Assembly: GCA_021796135.1 (NCBI GenBank)
Contig: JAJYOQ010000273.1
Location: 1 to 5,833, forward strand
Source: Bacteroidota bacterium
Lineage (GTDB): Bacteria; Bacteroidota; Ignavibacteria; Ignavibacteriales; Ignavibacteriaceae
Reading direction: 5' to 3'
DNA: 5,833 nucleotides
The notes under the pieces were generated by a model. The model saw only the letters and a list, made by a program, of their open reading frames with translations, made no database searches and was not told the origin of the DNA. The number at the start of each line of letters is the position of its first letter. The first letter of the stretch is position 1. Shown here piece after piece: positions 1-5,376 of this stretch. The position numbers were made by a program, and so were the translations under genes.

Positions 1-1
1 G

Positions 2-784
2 AAATTATCTATGAATGGGATTATTCATTCTGTAAATCAAGATTCGTTAGTAAATGTAGTGAAAATACTTTCTGGTGAAATACCAATTAATACGAATAAT
101 GGAAGTATAAAAATAATGTCACGTCATTCAGATTATGTCGGCAATGAATATGCTTTCCAATTCTTAACAAATAAATTAAAATCCTATAATCTTTCTGTAA
201 CTGAACAAAGTTTTAATTCTTCTGGTAAAAATATTTTGGCAATTCAATACGGTAGTGAAAAAGATAAGTATGTTATTATTTCAGCCCATTATGATTGTTG
301 CGGAAATTATTTGTGTCAACCTGATAGTTCGTCAATTGCACCCGGTGCTGATGATAATGCTAGTGGAGTCGCAACCACGCTCGAATGCGCCAGAATTGTT
401 TCTAAGCTATCATCAAAGTATTCAATCATTTATGCTTTCTGGGATTCTGAGGAACAAGGCTGGTTAGGGAGTAAGTATTATGCTTCACTTGCAAGGAAAG
501 AAAACAAAAATATTATTGCTGTGATAAATTTAGATATGATTGGATGGGATAACAATAATGACGGTCAGATTGAGATTCACGAAAAAGATTCTACATATAA
601 TTCCAATATCACCCAGATTATGAAAGACATTGACAAAGAGTATTTTATTGGCTTAGATCCAATTGTTTTTAAACCCGGCACTATTGCTAGTGATCATTAT
701 TCTTTTTGGTTAAATAATTATGACGCTATTTTACTAATTGAAGGATACTACACTCATGATTTCAATAAATATTATCATATCTAA
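2..784 (+). CDS. M28-family zinc metallopeptidase, catalytic fragment (5' partial, frameshifted at 3' end)
   Basis: This is the catalytic part of a secreted M28-family aminopeptidase, which uses two zinc ions to remove N-terminal residues from peptides. The frame is open to the left edge. The first ATG is at 11 but has no signal peptide or clear ribosome binding site behind it, so the gene probably starts outside the window. Counting from that Met, the family motifs appear in order: H-Y-D at 93-95 (zinc His93), G-A-D-D-N-A-S-G at 112-119 (bridging Asp), S-E-E-Q-G at 146-150 (general-base Glu and ligand Glu), N-L-D-M at 173-176 (ligand Asp175), S-D-H-Y at 228-231, and Y-Y-H at 254-256 (last zinc His256). 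The frame stops at 782-784 right after this His. The rest of the domain and a T9SS tail continue in the next frame (780-1160). The family is clear. Whether the break is a real mutation or a sequence error cannot be told from here. Confidence 0.88.
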   Translation, partial: KLSMNGIIHSVNQDSLVNVVKILSGEIPINTNNGSIKIMSRHSDYVGNEYAFQFLTNKLKSYNLSVTEQSFNSSGKNILAIQYGSEKDKYVIISAHYDCCGNYLCQPDSSSIAPGADDNASGVATTLECARIVSKLSSKYSIIYAFWDSEEQGWLGSKYYASLARKENKNIIAVINLDMIGWDNNNDGQIEIHEKDSTYNSNITQIMKDIDKEYFIGLDPIVFKPGTIASDHYSFWLNNYDAILLIEGYYTHDFNKYYHI

Positions 785-1160
785 ACAAGATACTTATGAC
801 AAATTCAACCTTAATTTCTATACGAAAGCCTCGAAACTTGCAATAGCAACCGTTGCTGCAATAGCTGAAATAAAAAATATTGAAATGCATTTGCCACAAG
901 ATTATGTATTACAACAGAATTATCCGAACCCTGTAAATACACAAGCGATGATTGAATATTCGCTTCCGATAGACGGTTACGTTAAAATGGATTTATATAA
1001 TGTTCTTGGGCAAAAACTAATAACAATAGTTTCGGAATATAAATACGCTGGAACTCATCGCGTTGAATTAGTAACTCAATCACTATCAAGTGGAATATAT
1101 TTTTATAAAATGTCTGCAAACAATTTTATTCAGACAAAAAAAATAGTTGTAATTAAATAA
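780..1160 (+). pseudogene. C-terminal part of the M28 peptidase: end of the catalytic domain plus T9SS type A sorting domain (frameshifted from 2-784)
   Basis: This frame carries on the peptidase read upstream. It begins S-K-Q-D-T-Y-D-K-F-N, matching the H-x-x-x-D-T segment that follows the final zinc His in M28 enzymes, and then gives the closing helix of the domain (about 807-880). From 891 to 1157 it encodes a T9SS type A C-terminal domain with N-Y-P-N-P, Y-N-V-L-G-Q, S-G-I-Y-F-Y-K and a Lys-rich end. In this family the tail directs the protein through the outer membrane by type IX secretion and is then removed. Weak in-frame starts exist at 738 (TTG) and 756 (ATG), but they lie inside the catalytic domain and have no signal peptide. 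A separate protein is therefore unlikely. It is best read as the 3' part of one broken or mis-sequenced gene. Confidence 0.85.
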
Positions 1161-1240
1161 ACGCCATATAACCGCTTAAAAAAGGATCCGTCAAAAAACG
1201 CCGGACAGGTTTAGTCAATAGGTAATGAAAATTGGAAGAG

Positions 1241-1299
1241 CAGCACTTCAAGCCCTTCCCGCAAAACAACTGCGGGACAAGTTCAAAGCTGCAGTGCTG
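1241..1299. repeat. Two-level hairpin with AAACAAC loop (copy 1)
   Basis: The outer stem pairs CAGCACT (1241-1247) with AGTGCTG (1293-1299). Inside it, TCCCGCA (1257-1263) pairs with TGCGGGA (1271-1277) around the 7-nt loop AAACAAC (1264-1270). The inner hairpin recurs at 2443-2463 with the same loop. There is no T-run after it, so it does not look like an intrinsic terminator. Confidence 0.7.
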
Positions 1300-1384
1300 G
1301 CTGTCTTCGTTTCAAAAACGAAACTTCGCTGGGTAGATTATTGGGCGGCCCGCTTTGACTGGTGTCTTCAGCGAGGCGAGCGGC

Positions 1385-1401
1385 CCCGTAAAAGGCACGG
1401 G
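1385..1401. repeat. Hairpin with AAAAGGC loop (copy 1)
   Basis: CCCGT (1385-1389) pairs with ACGGG (1397-1401) around the loop AAAAGGC. The copy at 2279-2297 has the same loop but a stem one base pair longer, with an A added on the left arm and a T on the right. That paired change argues that the fold itself is conserved. Confidence 0.65.
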
Positions 1402-1415
1402 ATCTGCGACGTAAA

Positions 1416-1430
1416 AATAACGCCGTTATT
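1416..1430. repeat. Perfect palindrome just upstream of the lipoprotein gene
   Basis: AATAACG and CGTTATT are perfect inverted copies around a single central C, ending 15 bp before the preferred start at 1446. The right half contains GTTATT, like the right end of an attC core site. It could equally be an operator for a dimeric regulator. Nothing in the window decides between these. Confidence 0.45.
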
Positions 1431-1445
1431 CATATGGAAAGAATT

Positions 1446-2246
1446 ATGAAAATGATATTGAAATACATCGCTGTGCTGTTAATTATAATATCTTTTTCCA
1501 ATTGTAAAGATGATATTACTACTCCAGCAGATACAACAAAATATTATTCTGTCTCGGGAATTGTATTTGATGTGGTTAGTAATGATTATAGTCCCGGTTT
1601 AAAAAAAGGGGCACCAATATATCTTAATAATGATTCAACAACTAGCGGAACTGATGGAAGATTTCTTTTTAATAAGGTTAGTAAAGGGAATCATATTATT
1701 AAAGTTACTTTGACTAATTATGAACCCTTCTCCACATCAATATTAGTATCAAAAGATACAAGTATTGCAATTTATCTTTACGGAAAAAAAGAAGATTATT
1801 TTCCTATCCAAGAGAATTCTCAAAAAAAATTTAAGTATTACGATTACTGGACAAATCTTATTTCGTCAAGCACAAGTAAGGGCGAAGCAATCTGGGATAT
1901 ATATACACCCCAAATGTCTGGCAGCACAAAAATATATAGCGCTAAAGAAACTTTAATTTTTACAAATACATTCAATGGCTCAGGAGGTACTACTGTAAAA
2001 TTGGATACCGTAATCACTCCTTTTGAAATACGTCAGGATCAGTTCAATAATATCAATATAACATTATCAATAATTAACGGTTTTTCTTTTAATAGATATC
2101 AAAGAATAACACTTGGTGAAATAATTACACTAACGCAAAATGGCGCAACTATGAGAGGAGTATCTCTTAAAAAGAATGTTGGATTATATAAGATTCAGAC
2201 CTTTGGAGATAGAGGTATAAATACGACTTATGAACTAATTGAATAA
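1446..2246 (+). CDS. Exported lipoprotein with carboxypeptidase-regulatory-like domain
   Basis: The product is a predicted 266-residue lipoprotein of unknown specific function. Residues 1-19 form a lipoprotein signal peptide: Lys2 and Lys6, an Ile/Leu-rich core, then the lipobox S-F-S-N-C with the lipid-anchored Cys20. The Cys is followed at once by K-D-D, which fits the K-(D/E)2 surface-export signal described for Bacteroidota lipoproteins. An outer-surface location is inferred from that. Residues 34-112 resemble a carboxypeptidase-regulatory-like/PEGA-type beta-sandwich (V-S-G-I-V-F-D, a G-T-D-G-R-F-L-F turn, then K-G-N-H-I-I-K-V). Residues 117-266 begin D-Y-F-P-I and continue as a beta-rich region I cannot assign. 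It has no T9SS tail. The start at 1446 is preferred because GGAAAG lies just before it and it gives a classic Met-Lys signal peptide. An in-frame ATG at 1434 would add four residues. Confidence 0.82.
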   Translation: MKMILKYIAVLLIIISFSNCKDDITTPADTTKYYSVSGIVFDVVSNDYSPGLKKGAPIYLNNDSTTSGTDGRFLFNKVSKGNHIIKVTLTNYEPFSTSILVSKDTSIAIYLYGKKEDYFPIQENSQKKFKYYDYWTNLISSSTSKGEAIWDIYTPQMSGSTKIYSAKETLIFTNTFNGSGGTTVKLDTVITPFEIRQDQFNNINITLSIINGFSFNRYQRITLGEIITLTQNGATMRGVSLKKNVGLYKIQTFGDRGINTTYELIE

Positions 2247-2251
2247 TGTTT

Positions 2252-2317
2252 GTATAACACGTTCTTCAGGCCGACCGCCCCGATAAAAGGCATCGGGACA
2301 AGCATTAAACGTTGCGG
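2252..2317 (+). other. Possible attC-like recombination site (weak)
   Basis: Six bases after the lipoprotein stop codon, GTATAAC (2252-2258) could be the left core (R'', consensus RYYYAAC). AACGTTGCGG (2308-2317) could hold the right core beginning GTT. The span of 66 bp is within the usual attC range, and an internal hairpin (2279-2297) could be the variable terminal stem. Against it, no convincing L''/L' pairing is visible and the right core fits GTTRRRY poorly. A second right end, GTTGCGA at 2367-2373, is also possible. Confidence 0.25.
2279..2297. repeat. Hairpin with AAAAGGC loop (copy 2)
   Basis: CCCGAT (2279-2284) pairs with ATCGGG (2292-2297) around AAAAGGC (2285-2291), the same loop as the hairpin at 1385-1401 about 900 bp upstream. 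Confidence 0.65.
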
Positions 2318-2319
2318 CA

Positions 2320-2346
2320 TCCCGACTTCGCTAAAGCTCGTCGGGA
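2320..2346. repeat. TCCCGAC/GTCGGGA hairpin
   Basis: TCCCGAC (2320-2326) pairs with GTCGGGA (2340-2346) over a 13-nt loop that can itself form a small GC/GC step around TAAA. It belongs by style to the CCCG-stem hairpins of these spacers but has a different loop. No T-run follows, so an intrinsic terminator is unlikely. Confidence 0.6.
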
Positions 2347-2442
2347 CGGGTTTGTGTAATTATAAAGTTGCGATATAATAATTAGTTGCTCTTTGAGTGT
2401 AGTGAATAAAATGAATTTATAAATAATTATTGGTATTAGTTT

Positions 2443-2463
2443 TCCCGTAAAACAACTGCGGGA
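2443..2463. repeat. Hairpin with AAACAAC loop (copy 2)
   Basis: TCCCGTA (2443-2449) pairs with TGCGGGA (2457-2463), with one T-G wobble, around AAACAAC. Copy 1 (1257-1277) has C in place of the T and so a full C-G pair; the loop is identical. A shorter relative, CGCA/TGCG, follows at 2473-2485. Confidence 0.65.
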
Positions 2464-2547
2464 CACATAAAACGCAAAAACTGCGAGGGAAGATAAGTCT
2501 TAAGTCAAGAGATAAATAAATGACTCAGAATAACTAAGAAATATTTC

Positions 2548-2553
2548 TATAAT
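2548..2553 (+). promoter_or_regulatory. Possible -10 box for the beta-propeller gene
   Basis: TATAAT lies 52 bp upstream of the GTG start at 2605, inside an AT-rich stretch after the hairpins. No matching -35 box is seen about 17 bp upstream, and Bacteroidota promoters often use a different -7 consensus, so this is only a candidate. Confidence 0.2.
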
Positions 2554-2591
2554 AGAAACCTAAAGGACAAAGGACTTTATTCATAAACAAA

Positions 2592-2597
2592 AAGGGG
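2592..2597 (+). promoter_or_regulatory. Ribosome binding site supporting a GTG start
   Basis: AAGGGG sits 7 nt before the GTG at 2605. An ATG at 2600 is too close to this site and is in another frame, so the site favours the GTG. Confidence 0.5.
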
Positions 2598-2604
2598 AAA
2601 TGTT

Positions 2605-4644
2605 GTGTATTCCAAGATCGCTCAACTACTATCACTAACATTTTTATTAACATCACAAATTTTTGGTCAACTTAACTGGCAACAAACTAACGGCCCATTT
2701 GGCGGAATAATCAATGATATTTCAAAAGATTCAAAGGGGAATTATTACGCCGCTTCGGATGCTGGTTTGTTTATGTCAAACGATAATTGCGAACATTGGA
2801 ATAAAGTTAACATACCAGGGTTCGCAAACGACGGCATGAGCGAAATTTTTATGCATCCTTCTGGAAGAATGTTTATCTCCGGTTGGAATTCAAATCTTTA
2901 TATCTCCGATCCTAATATTTCCACATGGGAAGTTACTCCGCTAAAGCGACAAATAAATATTGATTCACACGGAAATTTGTATGGAGTCAATCAAAACTCA
3001 ATTTTTGTTTCGTCGGATATTGGAAAATCTTGGAACAAGCTAGCAGATTTTAATCATTACATTTCTTATTTCTGCATGGTGAATGATTCCGATCTTGTTG
3101 TTGCGGCGGACACGATTTATTATTCAGACGACAAGGGAAAGACGTGGCATAAATCAGACGTGGCGTTTAACTGGGATTCAGGTTTCATCATTGACGCAAA
3201 CAAAAATATCTACTTTATAGCAGAATGGAATATCTACAAGAGCAATGATAATGGCAAAAGCTGGAAGGTAATCAAGGACCACATGGCTGCTGCCGACCCC
3301 AATCATCAATATTATTATATCTACAGAGTATTTGTTGACAAAAATAACGTGATTTACACATGCACAAATAAGGATTTGATTTCAAGTTCTGATGGAGGGG
3401 CAACATGGTCTGTCATCGGAAGTGTGTCTTATCCACTCAAAAAATTTTGGCAAGACGACTTAAATAATATTTATTGTTTGGGCGGAGAAGCCGGTATTTA
3501 TCTTTTCGATCCGGTTAAAAGCACAATGGTGAAAAAATCATACGGTATCCTCGCCCATAATATTAGGCAAATAATAGTATGGAAAGGAAATCTTATTTGT
3601 GCCGCTGAAGGGTTTCATTTCATAACTTACGATTCAGGCGACACTTGGCAGAAGTTTAATATACCATCGTACGGAGAGATTTTATTTATCAATTCTAACG
3701 ACCGCATCTTTGCGGAAGGATCTTATAAACTGCTATACTCAGATGACGGCATTGACTGGAAGGAAATCAATTTTCCGGATAAATTTGCTTTGGATTACGG
3801 AGTGATGGCGGAAGATAATAATATTATTTTGCTTTTTGATTCACATAGCAATTTGTACCGTTCAGCAGATTTAGGCAATTCTTGGAATATTGTCTGGCGT
3901 CCTCAGTCTGCTGGAGGGACCAGATCAATATGTATATGCTCCCAAAATGAGTTTTACTTCGCTTATGGAATTGCCCTTTATAAATCAACTGACCAAGGTG
4001 CAACGTGGAATTGTGTCCATGAATTTAGCGAACCAATACTTACAATTTCTAAAAGTCCGTGGGGAAATATTTTTATAGGTACCGAAAACGGAGTTTATAA
4101 AAACAATATTAATGGATGGGAAAAAATTGATTCTTATTATAACCATGGATATGTAAAAAAAATTATTTACACCGGTTCTAACCGCATGTACACTTTGGGA
4201 AATGGACTCTATGTTAGTGATGATTTCGGGAAGAGTTTAGCACATATAAAAATTGATAGCGATCATTTCGTATGGCCCGATTATATTAATATCGCTACAG
4301 CCAATGATGAGACGATTTACTTAAGTCAAGGAAATTATATCCTGATCAGCACTGATAAATCTACCAAACAAAGCCTCCCGAACTCTACTTATTTATTAAA
4401 TAACTACCCCAATCCTTTCAACAACCAAACAACGATAGAATTTTATTTGAGTGAGCCAGGTGAAACAACATTGTCTATTTTTGATGTGACTGGACGTCTT
4501 GTTGATACTATTTTTAAGCGCAATATCGATGCCGGATTTTACAAAATAAATTGGCAGCCACAAGATTTTTCAAGCGGAATTTATTTCTACTCGTTAAGTA
4601 ACGGTAAATCAAATCAAGCGAAGAAAATGATTTTGTTGAAATGA
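2605..4644 (+). CDS. Secreted Asp-box (BNR) beta-propeller protein with T9SS type A sorting domain
   Basis: This 679-residue protein is predicted to be exported by Sec and then T9SS, ending outside the cell or on its surface. Residues 1-21 are a signal peptide, with likely cleavage between Gly21 and Gln22. The body is built of repeated S-x-D-x-G-x-[ST]-W Asp-boxes. Clear copies end at Trp143, Trp181, Trp220, Trp268, Trp348, Trp385, Trp427 and Trp468. Degenerate ones lie at 58-65 (Cys for Gly) and 538-545 (Leu for Trp). Spacing is mostly about 37-48 residues, enough blades for one large or two ordinary propellers, as in BNR, Ycf48-like or VPS10-like proteins. Residues 591-679 form the sorting domain (N-Y-P-N-P-F-N, F-D-V-T-G-R, S-G-I-Y-F-Y, a Lys-rich end). 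Sialidase activity is not implied, because an Asp-box alone is structural. The GTG start has AAGGGG 7 nt upstream (2592-2597). The ATG at 2600 is out of frame and stops after 12 codons. Confidence 0.88.
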   Translation: MYSKIAQLLSLTFLLTSQIFGQLNWQQTNGPFGGIINDISKDSKGNYYAASDAGLFMSNDNCEHWNKVNIPGFANDGMSEIFMHPSGRMFISGWNSNLYISDPNISTWEVTPLKRQINIDSHGNLYGVNQNSIFVSSDIGKSWNKLADFNHYISYFCMVNDSDLVVAADTIYYSDDKGKTWHKSDVAFNWDSGFIIDANKNIYFIAEWNIYKSNDNGKSWKVIKDHMAAADPNHQYYYIYRVFVDKNNVIYTCTNKDLISSSDGGATWSVIGSVSYPLKKFWQDDLNNIYCLGGEAGIYLFDPVKSTMVKKSYGILAHNIRQIIVWKGNLICAAEGFHFITYDSGDTWQKFNIPSYGEILFINSNDRIFAEGSYKLLYSDDGIDWKEINFPDKFALDYGVMAEDNNIILLFDSHSNLYRSADLGNSWNIVWRPQSAGGTRSICICSQNEFYFAYGIALYKSTDQGATWNCVHEFSEPILTISKSPWGNIFIGTENGVYKNNINGWEKIDSYYNHGYVKKIIYTGSNRMYTLGNGLYVSDDFGKSLAHIKIDSDHFVWPDYINIATANDETIYLSQGNYILISTDKSTKQSLPNSTYLLNNYPNPFNNQTTIEFYLSEPGETTLSIFDVTGRLVDTIFKRNIDAGFYKINWQPQDFSSGIYFYSLSNGKSNQAKKMILLK

Positions 4645-4662
4645 GTTTTAACCGGCTGCACA

Positions 4663-4684
4663 GCACGACAATGTTGTCATGTGC
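4663..4684. repeat. Hairpin with GCAC-GACA stem
   Basis: GCAC-GACA (4663-4670) pairs with TGTC-(AT)-GTGC (4675-4684) around ATGT, an 8-bp stem with a 2-nt bulge. It lies 19 bp after the propeller gene's stop codon. With no T-run it is a poor terminator candidate. It competes with the longer-range pairing described for the attC-like site. Confidence 0.5.
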
Positions 4685-4690
4685 GAACCG

Positions 4691-4705
4691 CCCGTCAAAG
4701 CCGGG
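4691..4705. repeat. CCCG/CGGG hairpin related to one in block A
   Basis: CCCG (4691-4694) pairs with CGGG (4702-4705). The segment CCGTCAAAGCCGG also occurs, with a 4-5 nt insertion in the loop, as the TCCG/CGGA hairpin at 1187-1205, where the outer pair is T-A instead of C-G. Confidence 0.5.
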
Positions 4706-4772
4706 TAAACTTTCGGCGAGCGAGGCTAGGCAAACGACATTGTTATACCGCAAGATTAGATTTAGAGAAAAA

Positions 4773-5312
4773 ATGAATATTGATAAAAATAAATTGGTCA
4801 AGCTTTTTCTACTATTTATTCCGGCCGCGTTTGCTTCATATTTATTTCATGAATTTGGACACTGGACTATCGGGGAAGTTTTAGGAAATGAAATGGTTTA
4901 TAGCTTAAATAACGCGTCACCCAAATCCGGCAGCTATATTAATGCGAGTGATAATTTATATGTTAGTATTGGCGGACCATTATTTACAATTCTTTTGTCG
5001 GTATTGTTTTTAGTGATCATAGAGAAGTTCAATACCATTTACGCATATCCTTTTGTTTTTTTTCAAATGTTTACGCGTTTCTTCTCACTGTTTTTAGGCG
5101 TGTTCAGCAATCAAGATGAAGCGAGAATATCCGCAATTCTCGGTATAGGGACATATACGATTGCAATTGTTGTTCTGTTAATACTATTACTTCCGGTTCT
5201 GAGAGCAAGTTATAAGCTGAAAATAAATTTTAAGTATAATGGTTATTTTTTTACAATGAGCACGCTGAGCCAACTTTTAGTAATTGCGACATATAAAATA
5301 TTTTCACTGTAG
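4773..5312 (+). CDS. Multi-pass membrane protein with HExxH motif, M50-like metalloprotease candidate
   Basis: The product is a predicted 179-residue inner-membrane protein with about five hydrophobic segments (near 11-24, 66-84, 91-110, 121-142 and 158-176). The end of the first segment carries H-E-F-G-H at 26-30, the HExxH zinc motif (His26, Glu27, His30), embedded as in M50/site-2-protease-type enzymes. G-G-P-L at 67-70 and N-Q-D-E-A-R at 113-118 are further conserved-looking motifs. Asp115 could supply the third zinc ligand, although the classic N-x-x-P-x-x-x-x-D-G motif is absent. Intramembrane proteolysis is inferred and the substrate is unknown. The frame extends back to an ATG at 4641 that overlaps the previous stop. 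Those 44 extra codons read through the structured spacer and give a non-membrane, low-plausibility peptide, so the ATG at 4773, after AGAGAAA, is chosen. Confidence 0.72.
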   Translation: MNIDKNKLVKLFLLFIPAAFASYLFHEFGHWTIGEVLGNEMVYSLNNASPKSGSYINASDNLYVSIGGPLFTILLSVLFLVIIEKFNTIYAYPFVFFQMFTRFFSLFLGVFSNQDEARISAILGIGTYTIAIVVLLILLLPVLRASYKLKINFKYNGYFFTMSTLSQLLVIATYKIFSL

Positions 5313-5350
5313 AGGCACTATTAAATTTGTTATAAAGATTCTTTTAGTAT

Positions 5351-5370
5351 CTTATTTGAAATAAAATAAG
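5351..5370 (+). terminator. Possible weak terminator hairpin after the membrane protein gene
   Basis: CTTATTT (5351-5357) pairs perfectly with AAATAAG (5364-5370) over a 6-nt loop, 38 bp after the stop codon. The stem is almost all A-T and only a short TCTTTA follows, so termination efficiency is doubtful. Confidence 0.25.
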
Positions 5371-5376
5371 TCTTTA
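5371..5376. repeat. Left copy of the putative target-site duplication
   Basis: TCTTTA directly abuts the left terminal repeat of the MITE-like element. The identical hexamer abuts the right terminal repeat at 5527-5532. Confidence 0.55.

Larger units (their letters stand above)
1161..1445. repeat. Hairpin-rich intergenic block A
   Basis: This spacer is visibly richer in G+C than the genes around it and holds a chain of inverted repeats. In order: a TAAC heptamer at 1166-1172; a TCCG/CGGA hairpin (1187-1190 with 1202-1205); an outer CAGCACT/AGTGCTG stem (1241-1247 with 1293-1299) enclosing TCCCGCA/TGCGGGA (1257-1263 with 1271-1277); TTCGTTT/AAACGAA (1306-1312 with 1316-1322); CCCGT/ACGGG (1385-1389 with 1397-1401); and a 15-bp palindrome (1416-1430). 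Several hairpins recur in the next intergenic block. An open frame at 1225-1449 crosses all of these stems and looks like a chance reading. Confidence 0.7.
2247..2604. repeat. Hairpin-rich intergenic block B (358 bp without a gene)
   Basis: The left part (2252-2346) is GC-richer and structured. It has a GTATAAC heptamer (2252-2258), a CCCGAT/ATCGGG hairpin (2279-2297), AACGTT (2308-2313), and a TCCCGAC/GTCGGGA hairpin (2320-2326 with 2340-2346, loop of 13). The middle (2347-2440) is AT-rich with no clear feature. A TCCCGTA/TGCGGGA hairpin lies at 2443-2463, followed by a weaker CGCA/TGCG copy at 2473-2485. The last 100 bp should hold the promoter and ribosome binding site of the next gene. 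No coding region is evident. Confidence 0.65.
4646..4748 (+). other. Candidate attC-like recombination site between genes
   Basis: The 103-bp segment starts one base after the propeller gene's stop codon and ends 24 bp before the next ATG. Its left end TTTTAAC (4646-4652) fits RYYYAAC at 6 of 7 positions. Its right end GTTATAC (4742-4748) fits GTTRRRY at 6 of 7. AATGTTGT (4670-4677) can pair with ACGACATT (4734-4741, one G-T wobble) directly beside the right core, as an L''/L' pair would. Between these are two hairpins (4663-4684 and 4691-4705). The 17-nt gap between left core and L'' is longer than the usual 5-6 nt, which weakens the call. An unrelated structured spacer is the alternative. 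Confidence 0.35.

Noticed and set aside
1225..1449. Open frame of 74 codons in intergenic block A
   Set aside because: It runs through at least four inverted repeats, is rich in Arg, Lys and Trp as expected from hairpin DNA, and overlaps the start of the lipoprotein gene. The stems explain the sequence better than a protein does.
2605..4644. Reading the Asp-box protein as a sialidase
   Set aside because: Asp-boxes are structural and occur in many propellers. I cannot see the arginine triad or the Tyr/Glu catalytic set needed for that call.
4641..4772. Upstream ATG extension of the membrane protease gene, overlapping the previous stop codon (ATGA)
   Set aside because: It looks like translational coupling, but the 44 added residues come from the structured spacer and show no domain or signal, and the ATG at 4773 gives a normal membrane-protein start.
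4514..4801. Minus-strand open frame of 95 codons
   Set aside because: It lies mainly opposite the T9SS tail of the propeller gene and the spacer, with no recognisable domain or ribosome binding site.
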